Assembly: GCF_001544915.2 (NCBI RefSeq)
Contig: NZ_FCOE02000047.1
Span: 1-55,476 of the forward strand
Direction: 5' to 3'
DNA: 55,476 nucleotides
From: Caballeronia pedi
Lineage (GTDB): Bacteria; Pseudomonadota; Gammaproteobacteria; Burkholderiales; Burkholderiaceae
This document shows, in pieces, positions 26,041-34,980 of the stretch. The notes beneath the pieces are model-generated. The model was given only the letters and a program-made list of their open reading frames with translations. It did not search any database and had not been told where the DNA came from. How positions within the stretch are numbered: position 1 is the first letter of the stretch; every line of letters begins with the position of its first letter. Position numbers and translations under genes: made by a program.

Positions 26041-26402
26041 TCTCACACCCGCCTTTCGCGAGTGTCGAGATTTTTACCGACGCCAAAACCGACCGGGCCG
26101 AAAACGGGATGCTGAACAGGCCATGGCAACCATAGGAATGCCAAAGGCCGAACTCGTTGTATGCTCCATGATCGCCACCAATGGCCGATGATCCTACCGC
26201 GCGAGAGAATTTCAGGGCTGGGGTGGGATTGGGTCCGATCACGGCACACAGCGACAGCGCTCGACGGGCCCGCGCCCGCGTTAAGCGACGACTGCGTCGC
26301 TCGCCAGCATGTAAGGGTAGCGCCATCGCTTGCTGCATGGCGCTTGCGGAGGGGGTAGTGAGACCGCGTATCCTGATGCGCCAAGCTTTGACAGTAAGAA
26401 GT
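26041..26402. other. Gap between relic and zinc-ribbon gene
   Basis: About 360 bp; no supported gene or repeat. Confidence 0.3.
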
Positions 26403-26570
26403 TCAGCCGCCGCCTATGCCTTGAGTTACTTTGCCCGTGCCGCCGCAGGCCTTGCAATCAGTGCCTTCGAGCGTGCCCGAGCCGTTGCATTCTGGGCACA
26501 CATCTTCGCCCGTGCCGGGCGCGCCGGGGACGGCGTCATCGCCCGGATTGAGAGGGGGTTCCTGAGCCAT
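26403..26570 (-). CDS. 55-aa zinc-ribbon protein (DnaJ cysteine-repeat type)
   Basis: A 55-residue protein with two CxxCxGxG repeats, CPECNGSG and CKACGGTG, the zinc-binding unit of the DnaJ central domain, separated by a short TLEGTD linker. The N-terminal half is Pro/Gly-rich and probably disordered (MAQEPPLNPGDDAVPGAPG). A strong AAGGAGACATCG ribosome binding site precedes the ATG. With only one pair of repeats it would bind a single zinc ion. Function unknown; J-domain absent. Confidence 0.8.
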   Translation of the reverse strand: MAQEPPLNPGDDAVPGAPGTGEDVCPECNGSGTLEGTDCKACGGTGKVTQGIGGG

Positions 26571-26847
26571 CGATGTCTCCTTGTCGTTGCAATATCTGTC
26601 GCCTTAGCAAGTAATGTTCCTCATAGTATCGCGTGCGCGCGGGCGCTGCTGGTATGCATGGAGGTTCGATAATCGTGGGGGCCGCCCTGCGCATTTCCTT
26701 GAGATGCTTCCGCCTACAGCCAAATTCTCGATCTTTTAGCGCGCACCCGAGCCGTGTGTCTCTCGCGCCATCAAACGCAGAGAGCGGACGATTAGGATAG
26801 CATACGAAAGCGACTTCACGGCATCTGGACGAGCTGAAATTTTTAGC

Positions 26848-27354
26848 TCACCGTTTGCGCGCGCCGTTCCTCTTACGAATTAGACTCACCTGTCCATTAC
26901 GTTCAAGTATGGCCGATTGCACCTCGTCGAGGTCGAACGAATGAAGCTCCTGCCGCGCGGTCTCGAACACATCAGTCCTGGTGATAAGGGCGGCGGACAT
27001 CTGCTCTTCGTTAAACCGACCGCTTGTGAAAACTTCTCTTTCAACGCCGACAACCAGTGATTCCAGCCGCGACGAGCGAACGCAAGCCCACGCGAGCGTT
27101 CGATGCAGGAGCACCATCACGAGCGATGCGACCAGCGTGGGAACCGCCGGGGAAGCGCCGACAATCACGCGGCTCATTGTTGCGCCTAGAAGAATGGTGA
27201 CTACGTAGTCAAAAGGCGAACGCTGTCCGAAGGATCGTCGGCCCGAGATCCGAATGAAGACCAGAGCCGCTAGACAGACGATCACTGTTCGCGCAGACAT
27301 CTGCAAGGCGTCGAGGTCTTTTCCTTCGCCAAAAATCGCTATCAGGATGTTCAT
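26848..27354 (-). CDS. DUF421 (YetF-type) membrane protein
   Basis: A 168-residue DUF421 protein. Three hydrophobic helices occupy the first 90 or so residues, with the family motif ISGRRSFGQRSPFDYVVTIL. The cytoplasmic YetF domain follows, with SLVVGVEREVFTSGRFNEEQ and ALITRTDVFETARQEL. A GAGGAACAG ribosome binding site supports the start. Members are widespread in stress and sporulation regulons, but their biochemical role is not settled. It is somewhat shorter than the usual 200-plus residues. Confidence 0.82.
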   Translation of the reverse strand: MNILIAIFGEGKDLDALQMSARTVIVCLAALVFIRISGRRSFGQRSPFDYVVTILLGATMSRVIVGASPAVPTLVASLVMVLLHRTLAWACVRSSRLESLVVGVEREVFTSGRFNEEQMSAALITRTDVFETARQELHSFDLDEVQSAILERNGQVSLIRKRNGARKR

Positions 27355-27474
27355 CTGTTCCTCCCGTCGACGAGATGCCGGTCAGCTCACACGTGGCGAT
27401 CGCCGCAGATGCTACCCCACGTTGTCGCTAGGCACCCATGCATCCGACCGAAGGACACGCCCGTCTCTGGACAA

Positions 27475-28065
27475 TCAGTCCGGTCCCAGGTACCCCGGAA
27501 GTCCAAGCGCGGTTTCGCTTTTAGCAAGCTTCAACGCCTTCTTGACGAGGGCATCGAACTCGTCATCGGTTTTGGGCAGCGGCAAATGACGTCTAAATAA
27601 ATCAGCCCAGCGAAACTCCTCGAGCGGGACAGAGGTTTTCAGATAGCCGCCTGCATCGCGCACGAATGCTGCAAGGCTCCGGAATTCGTCGTCTTCCAGG
27701 TCCCACACGTGTTCTCGCATTTCAACGAATGCGATGCGTCGGCCATGAGAATCGTACGGATATGTCCAGCGGTTGTTTTCCATCGCCAACCAGAATTCAG
27801 TCCTGGACAACGACGACAGGTCGCTTACTAGGACAAAAGGAACGGTCTTTATCTTCGCGCGCCACAATGCGGTCGCGACATGATGATGGTCAATGGCGAA
27901 TGGAGCGCCGTGTGGACCGAGCACGACCGGAACGGGCTTTTCCGCAATCGCCATTTGAAGATCGTGCCCAGTCAAAGACCGATAGGCTTTTGTCTTGTCG
28001 CGGATTTCCCGCATGCCGTGAGTGAGCTGGGTCGGGCGCAACTGATCTATTCTCAACGTCTTCAT
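27475..28065 (-). CDS. ParB-like nuclease family protein (ParBc_2)
   Basis: A 196-residue protein of the ParBc_2 family: RIDQLRPTQLTHGMREIRDK, VPVVLGPHGAPFAIDHHHVA, FWLAMENNRWTYPYDSHGRR, and FRWADLFRRHL near the end. The DHHH motif is the likely active or metal site. The upstream ATG at 28119 is possible, but MKTLRIDQL fits the domain start better. This is not the plasmid-partition ParB; no parA or parS is here. Role unknown. Confidence 0.8.
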   Translation of the reverse strand: MKTLRIDQLRPTQLTHGMREIRDKTKAYRSLTGHDLQMAIAEKPVPVVLGPHGAPFAIDHHHVATALWRAKIKTVPFVLVSDLSSLSRTEFWLAMENNRWTYPYDSHGRRIAFVEMREHVWDLEDDEFRSLAAFVRDAGGYLKTSVPLEEFRWADLFRRHLPLPKTDDEFDALVKKALKLAKSETALGLPGYLGPD

Positions 28066-28424
28066 CGCAATCCCCAAATCTCCGACACTGTCGGCAAGCC
28101 GCCCTTCCCGCTTCGACATAAAGCCCCACCCGATTCAAGTTCGTGACAATGGAAAGCACATGCTATACCCGTTGACAACGCGTACGACTCGAGCGTCCAT
28201 TGCGACGCGTCGCGAGGTTGAAGAAGTTCGATGACTGTGTGCTCGATGCAATGATTATCCATGAACCCGATGCAGAATCCGAGGCTGCCGCACGATTGCA
28301 AGCTGTCGCCGCGGATGGGTAGCCGCTAATTAATCTGCCCGTCCGGCGATGAGCATTGCGATCCCGCGTTTGAATCCAATCTTGCGCGTTGGTTTTCCCC
28401 CATCAGTCCTGGGGAGCTTCTATC
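28066..28424. other. Gap upstream of TPP-enzyme relic
   Basis: About 360 bp without a supported gene; contains the ribosome binding site GGGGAGC before 28425. Confidence 0.3.
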
Positions 28425-29085
28425 ATGGCGCCGACTGTCGGCGATTTGCTCATTGACCGCCTGCATGCGTGGGGCGTCAGAACGCATTTTCGGCTACCCC
28501 GGCGACGGCATCAACGGCATGGTCGGGGCGCTCAACCGTGAGAAGGGTAGGATCGATTCATACAGGCACGGCACAAGGAAATGGCGGCCTTCATGGCGTC
28601 GGCGCATGACAAGTTCACGGGCGAGTTGGGTGTGTGCATCGCAACATCGGGGGCGAGGGCGACTCACCTCATCACTGGTCTCTACGAGGCACGACTCGAT
28701 CACATGCTCCCGCTCGTCATCGCGAGCCAGCAGATCTGAGCGAGGTCACCTGGGAGCAGCGCGTGATCGAAGCCGATCCGAAGTTCGAGGCGTCGTAGGA
28801 TATTACTTGCGTGGCCGTATCGCAAGTTCGCGGACATGATCAGTCTGAAAGCGTTCTAGGTTGACGACGCTGAACGCATGACAGCGGCTGGGATCACGCG
28901 TTCGCGTCAGACCAGCCGGTCGTAATCGAGGTGAGCCGACCCGAACGTGCCGCCGCTGCCCTCGCACATCACGCGGCAACAGGCCAAAGCGTTCGCGACC
29001 TCGCTCATCAAAAGGTGATCCGCAACAAAGCAGCGTGATCGTCGATACCGCCAGCCAGATGCTAGGCTGTGCTTCCCGGACACTA
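28425..29085 (+). pseudogene. Thiamine-diphosphate enzyme (pyruvate oxidase type), collapsed
   Basis: Starts normally with MAPTVGDLLIDRLHAWGV; after a frameshift it continues IFGYPGDGINGMVGALNREK and then EMAAFMASAHDKFTGELG (the glutamate that activates ThDP lies in this block). The far 3' end of the same family appears at about 28960-29080 as PLPSHITRQQAKAFATSLIK and VIVDTASQML. Some 400 codons of the middle are missing, and frames shift repeatedly. It is therefore a dead gene with both ends preserved. Confidence 0.75.
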
Positions 29086-29616
29086 GGACTAGTCACGTAC
29101 CATGCAGGTGACTTCGCAACTGGCGTCGCCCTTCGTTGTTGTTCGCGCCGCACCGCCAAAACGATGATGGCATGGAGGCGTCTTATCAGCCGTTTCCTCT
29201 TGTGACAAAGCCGGATTTATCCGGAACGAAGACGGCCGTCGGAATGATTGGGACAACACTCGCCACCGCGTTTTTTAAACGAAGCCAGACACATGCCCAT
29301 GCAAAGCGATTTGAGCCCGGCGTGCAACACATGGAAGCTTCTGAGGCGGGAACAGGTGATCGACCTGCGTTGCCGGGAACGCTGAATGCTCGGTGGCGAT
29401 CAAACGCCTGCACGAACGGCCGCCCGTCGAGTCAATGCCCGAACTCCCATCAACGCGCTCGTCCAATAAGACCGCGCACAGCCATTGTTGAGAAAGGGCC
29501 TGACGCGCGTACCGAGTATCTCGCACGACTTGCTTTCGACAAACATCGGACGGCTGGGTCAGGGTCGTGCTGACGACCGCCGCATGGAGCGCAAACCCGC
29601 AACAAGGAGCAAAACC
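29086..29616. other. Gap before YghA-like SDR
   Basis: About 530 bp; a plus-strand frame at 29136 has no family signature. It holds the promoter for the downstream SDR. Nothing else recognised. Confidence 0.3.
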
Positions 29617-30483
29617 ATGACCGCATCTGAATATCCCCGTCCGCCCATGCCGCCCCAACAGCAGGAGCGTCGCCCCGGGCTCACCGCGCCGATGGACCCA
29701 CTGCCCGATCACGGCGAATCAAGCTATCAGGGCAGCAGCCGGCTCGCGGGCAAGGTTGCGCTGATCACCGGTGCGGACAGCGGCATCGGCCGGGCGGTCG
29801 CGATCGCATTCGCGCGCGAGGGGGCGGACGTCGCCATCGCGTTCCTCGATGAGCACGAGGACGCCCGTGACACAGCGCGCTGGGTCGAGCAGGCCGGGCA
29901 GCGTGCGCTGCTGCTGCCCGGCGACATTACCGATCGCGAGCATTGCAAAGCGCTCGTCGCCAAGACCGCCGAGGCTTTCGGGCGCATCGACGTGCTGGTG
30001 AACAACGCCGCCTATCAGGCCACCTACGACAAGCTCGAAGATATCAGCGACGACGAATGGGACAAAACCTATTCGACCAACATCGGTGCGATGTTCCGCA
30101 TCACTAGGGCGGCGCTTGCGCACATGAAGTCGGGCAGCGCGATCATCAACACCACCTCTATCAACGCCGACGCGCCGAATCCTGGTCTGATCGCCTATGC
30201 GAGTACCAAGGGCGCGATTCAGAATTTCACTGGCGGACTGGCGCAACTGCTGGCCGAGCGCGGTATCCGTGCGAACTGCGTGGCGCCGGGGCCGATATGG
30301 ACGCCGCTCATTCCATCGACGATGCCGCCTTCGAGCGTCGAGAACTTTGGCAAGCAAACGCCGATGAAACGTCCCGGTCAACCGGCCGAACTGGCTGCCG
30401 CGTACGTGATGCTGGCAACTGACGAGGCGAGCTACATCTCGGGCGCGACCATCGCCGTCACGGGCGGCAAGCCGTTTATCTGA
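29617..30483 (+). CDS. YghA-like SDR oxidoreductase
   Basis: A 288-residue short-chain dehydrogenase with the long Pro-rich N-terminal arm typical of the YghA group (PGLTAPMDPLPDHGESSYQG). Then come TGADSGIG at residues 51-58, NNAAYQ, catalytic Ser in NTTSINA, YASTKG with Tyr and Lys, and the C-terminal VAPGPIWTPL and TPMKRPGQPAELA. E. coli YghA is an NADPH-dependent aldehyde reductase. The AAGGAG ribosome binding site fixes the ATG at 29617, although the frame is open from 29485. It is common in general-stress loci. Confidence 0.9.
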   Translation: MTASEYPRPPMPPQQQERRPGLTAPMDPLPDHGESSYQGSSRLAGKVALITGADSGIGRAVAIAFAREGADVAIAFLDEHEDARDTARWVEQAGQRALLLPGDITDREHCKALVAKTAEAFGRIDVLVNNAAYQATYDKLEDISDDEWDKTYSTNIGAMFRITRAALAHMKSGSAIINTTSINADAPNPGLIAYASTKGAIQNFTGGLAQLLAERGIRANCVAPGPIWTPLIPSTMPPSSVENFGKQTPMKRPGQPAELAAAYVMLATDEASYISGATIAVTGGKPFI

Positions 30484-30847
30484 GGTACGTCGGCTCTGGT
30501 TCGTTTAATGATCCCTCCGCGCACACGATGAAAGTCGCGCCGCACGTACGCCCCGAAGGCACGGCGGTTGCTGAATTTGTGGCATTCCTCGGCGCCTCGG
30601 CGCGCAGCGATCATGTTAGCCCGATCTGTAGCGCACTTCTGTCCACAGAGTCTGGCCGAATTAAGGGCCCATCGCCGTTGGCCAGTTTGAGGGCTTCGCG
30701 GAAGTGCGCTCAAACCCGCTAGTTCCAAGAGACACACATAGTTGACTCGACTGTGTTGACTAATCTTTCGCGGCATAGTTATTGCTGAATCTCCAGCGGC
30801 GTCCACTGCACCTGGGCCGGCGGTTCGCCAAACGACAGAGGGAAGCC
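30484..30847. other. Gap between SDR and small exported protein
   Basis: About 360 bp. TTGACT occurs at 30742 and 30756 as possible -35 elements for the next gene, but no good -10 follows. No gene seen. Confidence 0.3.
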
Positions 30848-31129
30848 ATGAAACTAACCAGTAAAGCGATGCTCGTTTCTATTTTGGTATTCGGCATGTC
30901 TGGCGGAGTGTTCGCACAAGGCGGAGGGGGAGCGGGAAATGGCAGTGCCGGTGGCGGAAGTGCTGGTCAAGGCGGCACCGGTATGGGCACTCCCAACACT
31001 ACTGGCGGTACCGGTTCGACATCTAGCGCGAAAGGCGAGAACACGTTGAACAAGTCTTCTTCGGGAATGGCGAAGAGCAAGGGACAAGAAAAGGGAGCGT
31101 CTGATTCGGCTGCATCCGCGGCGCACTGA
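30848..31129 (+). CDS. Small exported Gly/Ser-rich protein
   Basis: A 93-residue protein with a clear Sec signal peptide (MKLTSKAMLVSILVFGMSGG, cleavage after VFA). The mature part is low-complexity, rich in Gly, Ser and Thr, with a Lys-rich end. An AGAGGGAAGCC ribosome binding site precedes the ATG. No fold or family is recognised; similar small periplasmic proteins are frequent in Burkholderia. Function unknown. Confidence 0.65.
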   Translation: MKLTSKAMLVSILVFGMSGGVFAQGGGGAGNGSAGGGSAGQGGTGMGTPNTTGGTGSTSSAKGENTLNKSSSGMAKSKGQEKGASDSAASAAH

Positions 31130-31785
31130 GCGAAGACTCAAGTTTTGCAGGGCAGCGCGGGTTCTTGGGTGAACCCTTCCAGAACGCCTTGTATGCCGCT
31201 CGACCCGTCACGACTCGGCTTTGGACCATTTCCGTTGCGGACCGTTGTGAAGCGCCGGCGGATGGCCAGCGACCCTTCGCTGGATCCATCCGGAGCTTTC
31301 GGCCTGCCCGATTGCTGGAAGGCCGCAGTGCGTCTCGATGGCTCATTGCCCACCGCGGCGCGCAGGTCGAACTCCACGAGCGTGGCGGAATCCTGCATCG
31401 AGTTGAAGCTCTTGCGCAGTCACACCGCGCCGCGACCCATCTCCATAGCCTCAACAAGCTGAAAAGCGGTCGGCGTCCGCTCGGGAGCAACCGGTTCAGG
31501 ACAGCAATACCTACGACAGCGGAAATTCCGTGTCCCGTGGATAGCCGGGCACAAGTCCCTACCCTTGCCAACCTCCCTGACCACAAATCCTCTCGCGGGC
31601 TACGGCGCGACTTGCTGCGCTCGCCCTCAATAAGAGAAACGGCCAAGTCAAAACCTCCCGGGCTATGAACGCCGCAAGCGTCCCTACGGATGTAGTCTTT
31701 TCAGCACGCGTTGGGCGCTGCAAAGCCTTACGGGAATGACCGGACTCGTTCAGGATGAAGCTGTGTTATGAGTGCTTGATCGACT
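31130..31785. other. Gap with long frames on both strands
   Basis: Open frames overlap on both strands (for example 31165-31668 plus and 31023-31646 minus), but none shows a domain or ribosome binding site. They are most likely a high-GC artefact or a decayed gene. Confidence 0.3.
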
Positions 31786-32229
31786 TTGAAGTCCACCGAG
31801 ATTAGTGTGCGAAAACCTCTCCATGCCTTGGCAGCCGTGCTTGCAGCACCAGCATTCCTTCTAGCGGCAGCGGAAGCCGTTTGGGTTCGTGTCGCCGCTA
31901 GTCCCGAATCGCAGACATTTGTCGATGCAGGATCGATAGAGCGGGACGCCAAAGGGCGAATCAGCGTTTGGACTAGAACGGTCTACGCCGCTCCGCAGAG
32001 GGCGCTTGGAATCCCCTACGTCGTGGACATGACGCAATTCGTTCTCGACTGCAGCAACGTGCGATACCGACTTTCTGGAGGCAAGATTTTCGACGCCGAG
32101 GGAAAAGTCCTTCAGCAGTTCGATGCGCCCTATGACGATCTGCAGCCAATTCCGCCGTCAACTAAGATCGACGCCGTGGCAAAAGCTGTCTGTACGGCGA
32201 ATGGCGGTGCGAGGCGAACCAAAAATTGA
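31786..32229 (+). CDS. Surface-adhesin-E-like exported protein
   Basis: A 147-residue protein with an N-terminal hydrophobic export signal (LHALAAVLAAPAFLLAAAEA). The mature domain starts WVRVAASPESQTFVDAGSIE, typical of the adhesin E/CNP1-like family of Betaproteobacteria, with conserved FVDAGSI, Cys in VLDCSNVRYRL, and Cys near the end (AVCTA), which may pair. The start is either TTG at 31786 or GTG at 31807; neither has a strong ribosome binding site, so the N-terminus is uncertain. Confidence 0.7.
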   Translation: MKSTEISVRKPLHALAAVLAAPAFLLAAAEAVWVRVAASPESQTFVDAGSIERDAKGRISVWTRTVYAAPQRALGIPYVVDMTQFVLDCSNVRYRLSGGKIFDAEGKVLQQFDAPYDDLQPIPPSTKIDAVAKAVCTANGGARRTKN

Positions 32230-32263
32230 CGACGAATCCGATGGACAAATGAGCCTTCAAGGC

Positions 32264-32289
32264 AAAAAAAGCCCGCTGCAAGAACGGGC
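32264..32289 (-). terminator. Rho-independent terminator for the minus strand
   Basis: On the minus strand GCCCG, a 9-base loop and CGGGC are followed directly by seven T residues. The short stem makes it moderate. It lies 185 bp after the hypothetical minus-strand gene at 32474 and 35 bp past the plus-strand gene end. Confidence 0.45.
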
Positions 32290-32473
32290 AATCCTGCTTT
32301 GGCGTGGATCGAGCGCGCCGTCTACGCGCCCGCATCCAGTATCGGTGTTTTTATGAGATCGTCAAGCGGAGATGGACTTTTGAACTTCGAACAAGACGCG
32401 CAAGCCGCCCGCATCCCTTTCCTCGCAGAAGATATGTTCGGTGGTAGCGTCTGGATCGAGCCGCCATGCCGGA

Positions 32474-32761
32474 TCAGCTACCGTTGGCAGGCCGGATATG
32501 GTTCTCCCCCGGCAGCTCCGCCGCATGCGCGCGGATCAGCGCGATCCAGTTCGGCCGGCGTGATTTTGTGGCGGTTTCACGCGTGATGCTCGGCTTGCGC
32601 AGATCGATATCGACGAGGCCTACACTGCGGCTGTCGCCGCTCGCTTCGAGGCGCACAGGGGGTTGCGGCTGATCCTGTTCGCCGTATTCGGCCGGCAGGT
32701 GCATCGCGCCGAGCGCGCCACTTATCTTGGTCTTAGGAGGATCAGTCGGTGTCATCGCCAT
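32474..32761 (-). CDS. Hypothetical protein
   Basis: A 95-residue minus-strand frame (MAMTPTDPPKTKISGALG) with a non-shadow composition and a T-run terminator downstream. No family, signal or membrane segment is seen and the ribosome binding site is weak, so its reality is uncertain. Confidence 0.3.
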   Translation of the reverse strand: MAMTPTDPPKTKISGALGAMHLPAEYGEQDQPQPPVRLEASGDSRSVGLVDIDLRKPSITRETATKSRRPNWIALIRAHAAELPGENHIRPANGS

Positions 32762-33461
32762 TCCAAAAAGAAGGACGCCGACCGGCGTTCGACCGACGAT
32801 TGTAACGAGACCAGTACGGCGGCCAATCTGACGGCGCGTTTCTCTGCATGATGGACTGCCGATCGAATACTTCGCCTACGCCGACCGTGCGCTGCGCGTG
32901 GATATGGGTGCTCGGCGCGACGATCGTGCTGGAAGCGGCCGACGTTGCGCACCCGGCGCGTCGAAATGAATCGAGCGGGTTCTTCAACTGCACAATCAAC
33001 AGCTGGCCACCCTCGGGTTGCGCGACCTGACAGCCGCGACGCAGAGGCTTCAGCGCTTCATGCGAAGTGCGCGGCCCTTGCAGAACAGTTCGCGCGGCCA
33101 TCCGGATTCGGCGGCCATCGCCTTGGTGAGCGAGATGGGACAGGCTCTTGCGCGTTGCCGCTTTGCGGGTCAAGGGCGCGTAAGAACCGGAGTCGCCGGC
33201 GACATCCGCATGGCACCGGCTGGGTGGGCTCCTCTGATAGGCGAGATGTCCACAAGGGTGCTCCGTTAGGTCGATTTCGCACGGCGCGGCGTAGCGCAAG
33301 ACGCCACGCCTTGCAACCCCCCGTACTCAAGTCGTCGTAGATTCAACCGGGAGGTCCCCGCCGCCCTTCATCATCGGCGCGGTCTGCCGCCCGGCACGCT
33401 CGCTGCTATGAGGTGATGGCTGAGTACCTGTCTTGACTGAAACCGCGGTGGAGGGGCAAGA
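32762..33461. other. Gap upstream of YqjE-like gene
   Basis: About 700 bp. Competing frames exist on both strands, none with a recognisable family. The stretch presumably includes the promoter for 33462. Confidence 0.3.
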
Positions 33462-33836
33462 ATGACAATCCAGAAAAAAATCGCCAACTGGCGCAGGATC
33501 GGCCATTTCTGCGCGGGACGTCTCGTCGATTACGGTGAGCTGATTCCCATCGAACTCGCCGAAACCAAGAAGCGCGTGCTCCATGAAGTGGTCGCGCTCG
33601 TCGCGCTCGCGATCGGCGCGCTGTTCACGCTCTCGTTCGTGTCGATCGCGGTGATCGTGTCGACGGTCGGTACGCCACATCTCGTGTTGACCGCATGGTG
33701 CGTCGCGGGCGCATGGCTCGCTGTAGCGGTGATCGCTTTCATCGTCATGATGTCGCGCAAGCCGGCTGAGCCGTTTCAATTGCTGCGCGAAACGTTGCGA
33801 CGCGACGCCGACGCCATCAGGGAGGCGACACAATGA
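33462..33836 (+). CDS. YqjE-like / Holin-X family membrane protein
   Basis: A 124-residue protein with two hydrophobic helices at about residues 42-66 and 70-97, in the YqjE/Actinobacterial Holin-X style (ELAETKKRVLHEVVALVALA, then VVSTVG-type turn). A GGAGGGGC ribosome binding site precedes the ATG. The stop overlaps the next start by 4 bp. In enterobacteria yqjE sits beside yqjD (DUF883), an inner-membrane stationary-phase set; DUF883 is elsewhere in this window. A decayed copy lies at 51852-52217. Confidence 0.75.
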   Translation: MTIQKKIANWRRIGHFCAGRLVDYGELIPIELAETKKRVLHEVVALVALAIGALFTLSFVSIAVIVSTVGTPHLVLTAWCVAGAWLAVAVIAFIVMMSRKPAEPFQLLRETLRRDADAIREATQ

Positions 33837-34135
33837 AGCACGCTGAAGCTCAGGAGGCCGTGCTGGCGCGCATGGCAGAATCACGCGCGGAGTTGATCGC
33901 CGCACACGTCGCGAACGCACCCGTGCGGCTCACGCGCGTACCGCGCGGATCACCGGCCGCCACGCGTGCCACGCCGTGGCTTTTGCGTACGCCTAACGCG
34001 GAACTGATCGCAATCGCGCTGGTTGGTATTGCCATACTCGGACTGCGCCGCACGATTCAGACGGCGATCGGCGCGGGATTGAGCGCGTCGACCCACAGGG
34101 CGGTGGGCGATCTGCTCAACGCGCTGCGCGAATAA
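33833..34135 (+). CDS. Small membrane protein coupled to YqjE-like gene
   Basis: A 100-residue protein beginning MKHAEAQEAVLARMAESRAE, with one short hydrophobic helix (ELIAIALVGIAILGL). It is translated with the upstream gene through an ATGA overlap. Its position matches the YqjK slot of the yqjD-yqjE-yqjK set, though sequence alone does not prove homology. A relic of the same pair at 51852-52217 confirms that the two genes travel together. Confidence 0.65.
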   Translation: MKHAEAQEAVLARMAESRAELIAAHVANAPVRLTRVPRGSPAATRATPWLLRTPNAELIAIALVGIAILGLRRTIQTAIGAGLSASTHRAVGDLLNALRE

Positions 34136-34487
34136 CGATTCTGTCGATGAACCCGCGCCCAGCACCGCAGGCGCCGCTTCTTCGGCTTGCGCGGCAGCGT
34201 GAGCGCGGCTGAGAGCAGTGTCGACGCCTGTTGTTTCACTTCCGCAGTGGCGCGGCCAGCGTCGAATCGCCATGTGGCTCAACTCACGTTCGGGGAAGCT
34301 GCATTAGGGCGCAACTTGACGGAATACTCAGCGCGGCCCATCGAGATGCGTTCGCTTTGGAAGACTCACGAACCGGTCGCCTGCTTCCCGACGGGAACAC
34401 AACTTGCAAGACATTGACGGGATGTTGGGCCAGCAAATCTACGCAGCGAAACGTCCCGCATCTCTCAACTGTAACCAGGGAGCGACA
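34136..34487. other. Gap before CsbD/DUF883-like gene
   Basis: About 350 bp; no supported gene. The promoter of the next gene is presumably here. Confidence 0.3.
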
Positions 34488-34793
34488 ATGGACTCAGATA
34501 CAGTACAAGGCAAGGTCACGGAAACTGCCGGCAAACTGCAGAACGCTGCGGGTGATTTGTTGGACGAGACCGGCGCACAGACGGCTGGCAAGGCGCGCGA
34601 ACTGGGCGACAAGGCACAACAGCTGTACGCGGATACCACCGAGATTCTGCGCAACAAGACGTTGGACAGTCCATTCACCGCGCTTGCAGTTTCCGCAGGA
34701 TTGGGATTCTTGCTGGGCGCGATATGGGCAACCGCGAATTCAACGCGCCCACGGTCTTACCCAAAGCGGTATCGAGGGGATGATCAATACTGA
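34488..34793 (+). CDS. CsbD/DUF883-type stress protein
   Basis: A 101-residue protein. The N-terminus DTVQGKVTETAGKLQNAAGD is the CsbD repeat type (a small stress-induced helical domain). The C-terminal part has a membrane helix (FTALAVSAGLGFLLGAIWA) like DUF883 anchors. The start is set by the CAGGGAGCGAC ribosome binding site; the frame is open further upstream. It probably belongs with the YqjE-like pair just before it. Confidence 0.75.
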   Translation: MDSDTVQGKVTETAGKLQNAAGDLLDETGAQTAGKARELGDKAQQLYADTTEILRNKTLDSPFTALAVSAGLGFLLGAIWATANSTRPRSYPKRYRGDDQY

Positions 34794-34980
34794 CACGAAG
34801 CTACCCGAACGCGGAGACAGTCGACGCGTAGTGATCGTCGCTTTGGTCTACTGTCAGCGCGTATCGCCCAAATTTCTTCGTTCACGCAGCGGCCATCGCA
34901 ATTGCCTGATCCGTCGCAATACGGGACACCAGGCAGAAGCGATTTCCGCTTCGTTCGCTCCCTCGTGCGCGTAACATCGC

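Noticed and set aside
27475..28119. Plasmid-type partition system (ParB)
   Set aside because: The protein is the ParBc_2 nuclease-like family; no ParA gene or parS-like repeat is nearby.
31023..31668. Long opposed open frames on both strands
   Set aside because: No domain, start signal or conservation evidence; expected in high-GC DNA.
32742..33299. 185-codon minus-strand frame
   Set aside because: Composition and lack of any family motif point to a chance frame.
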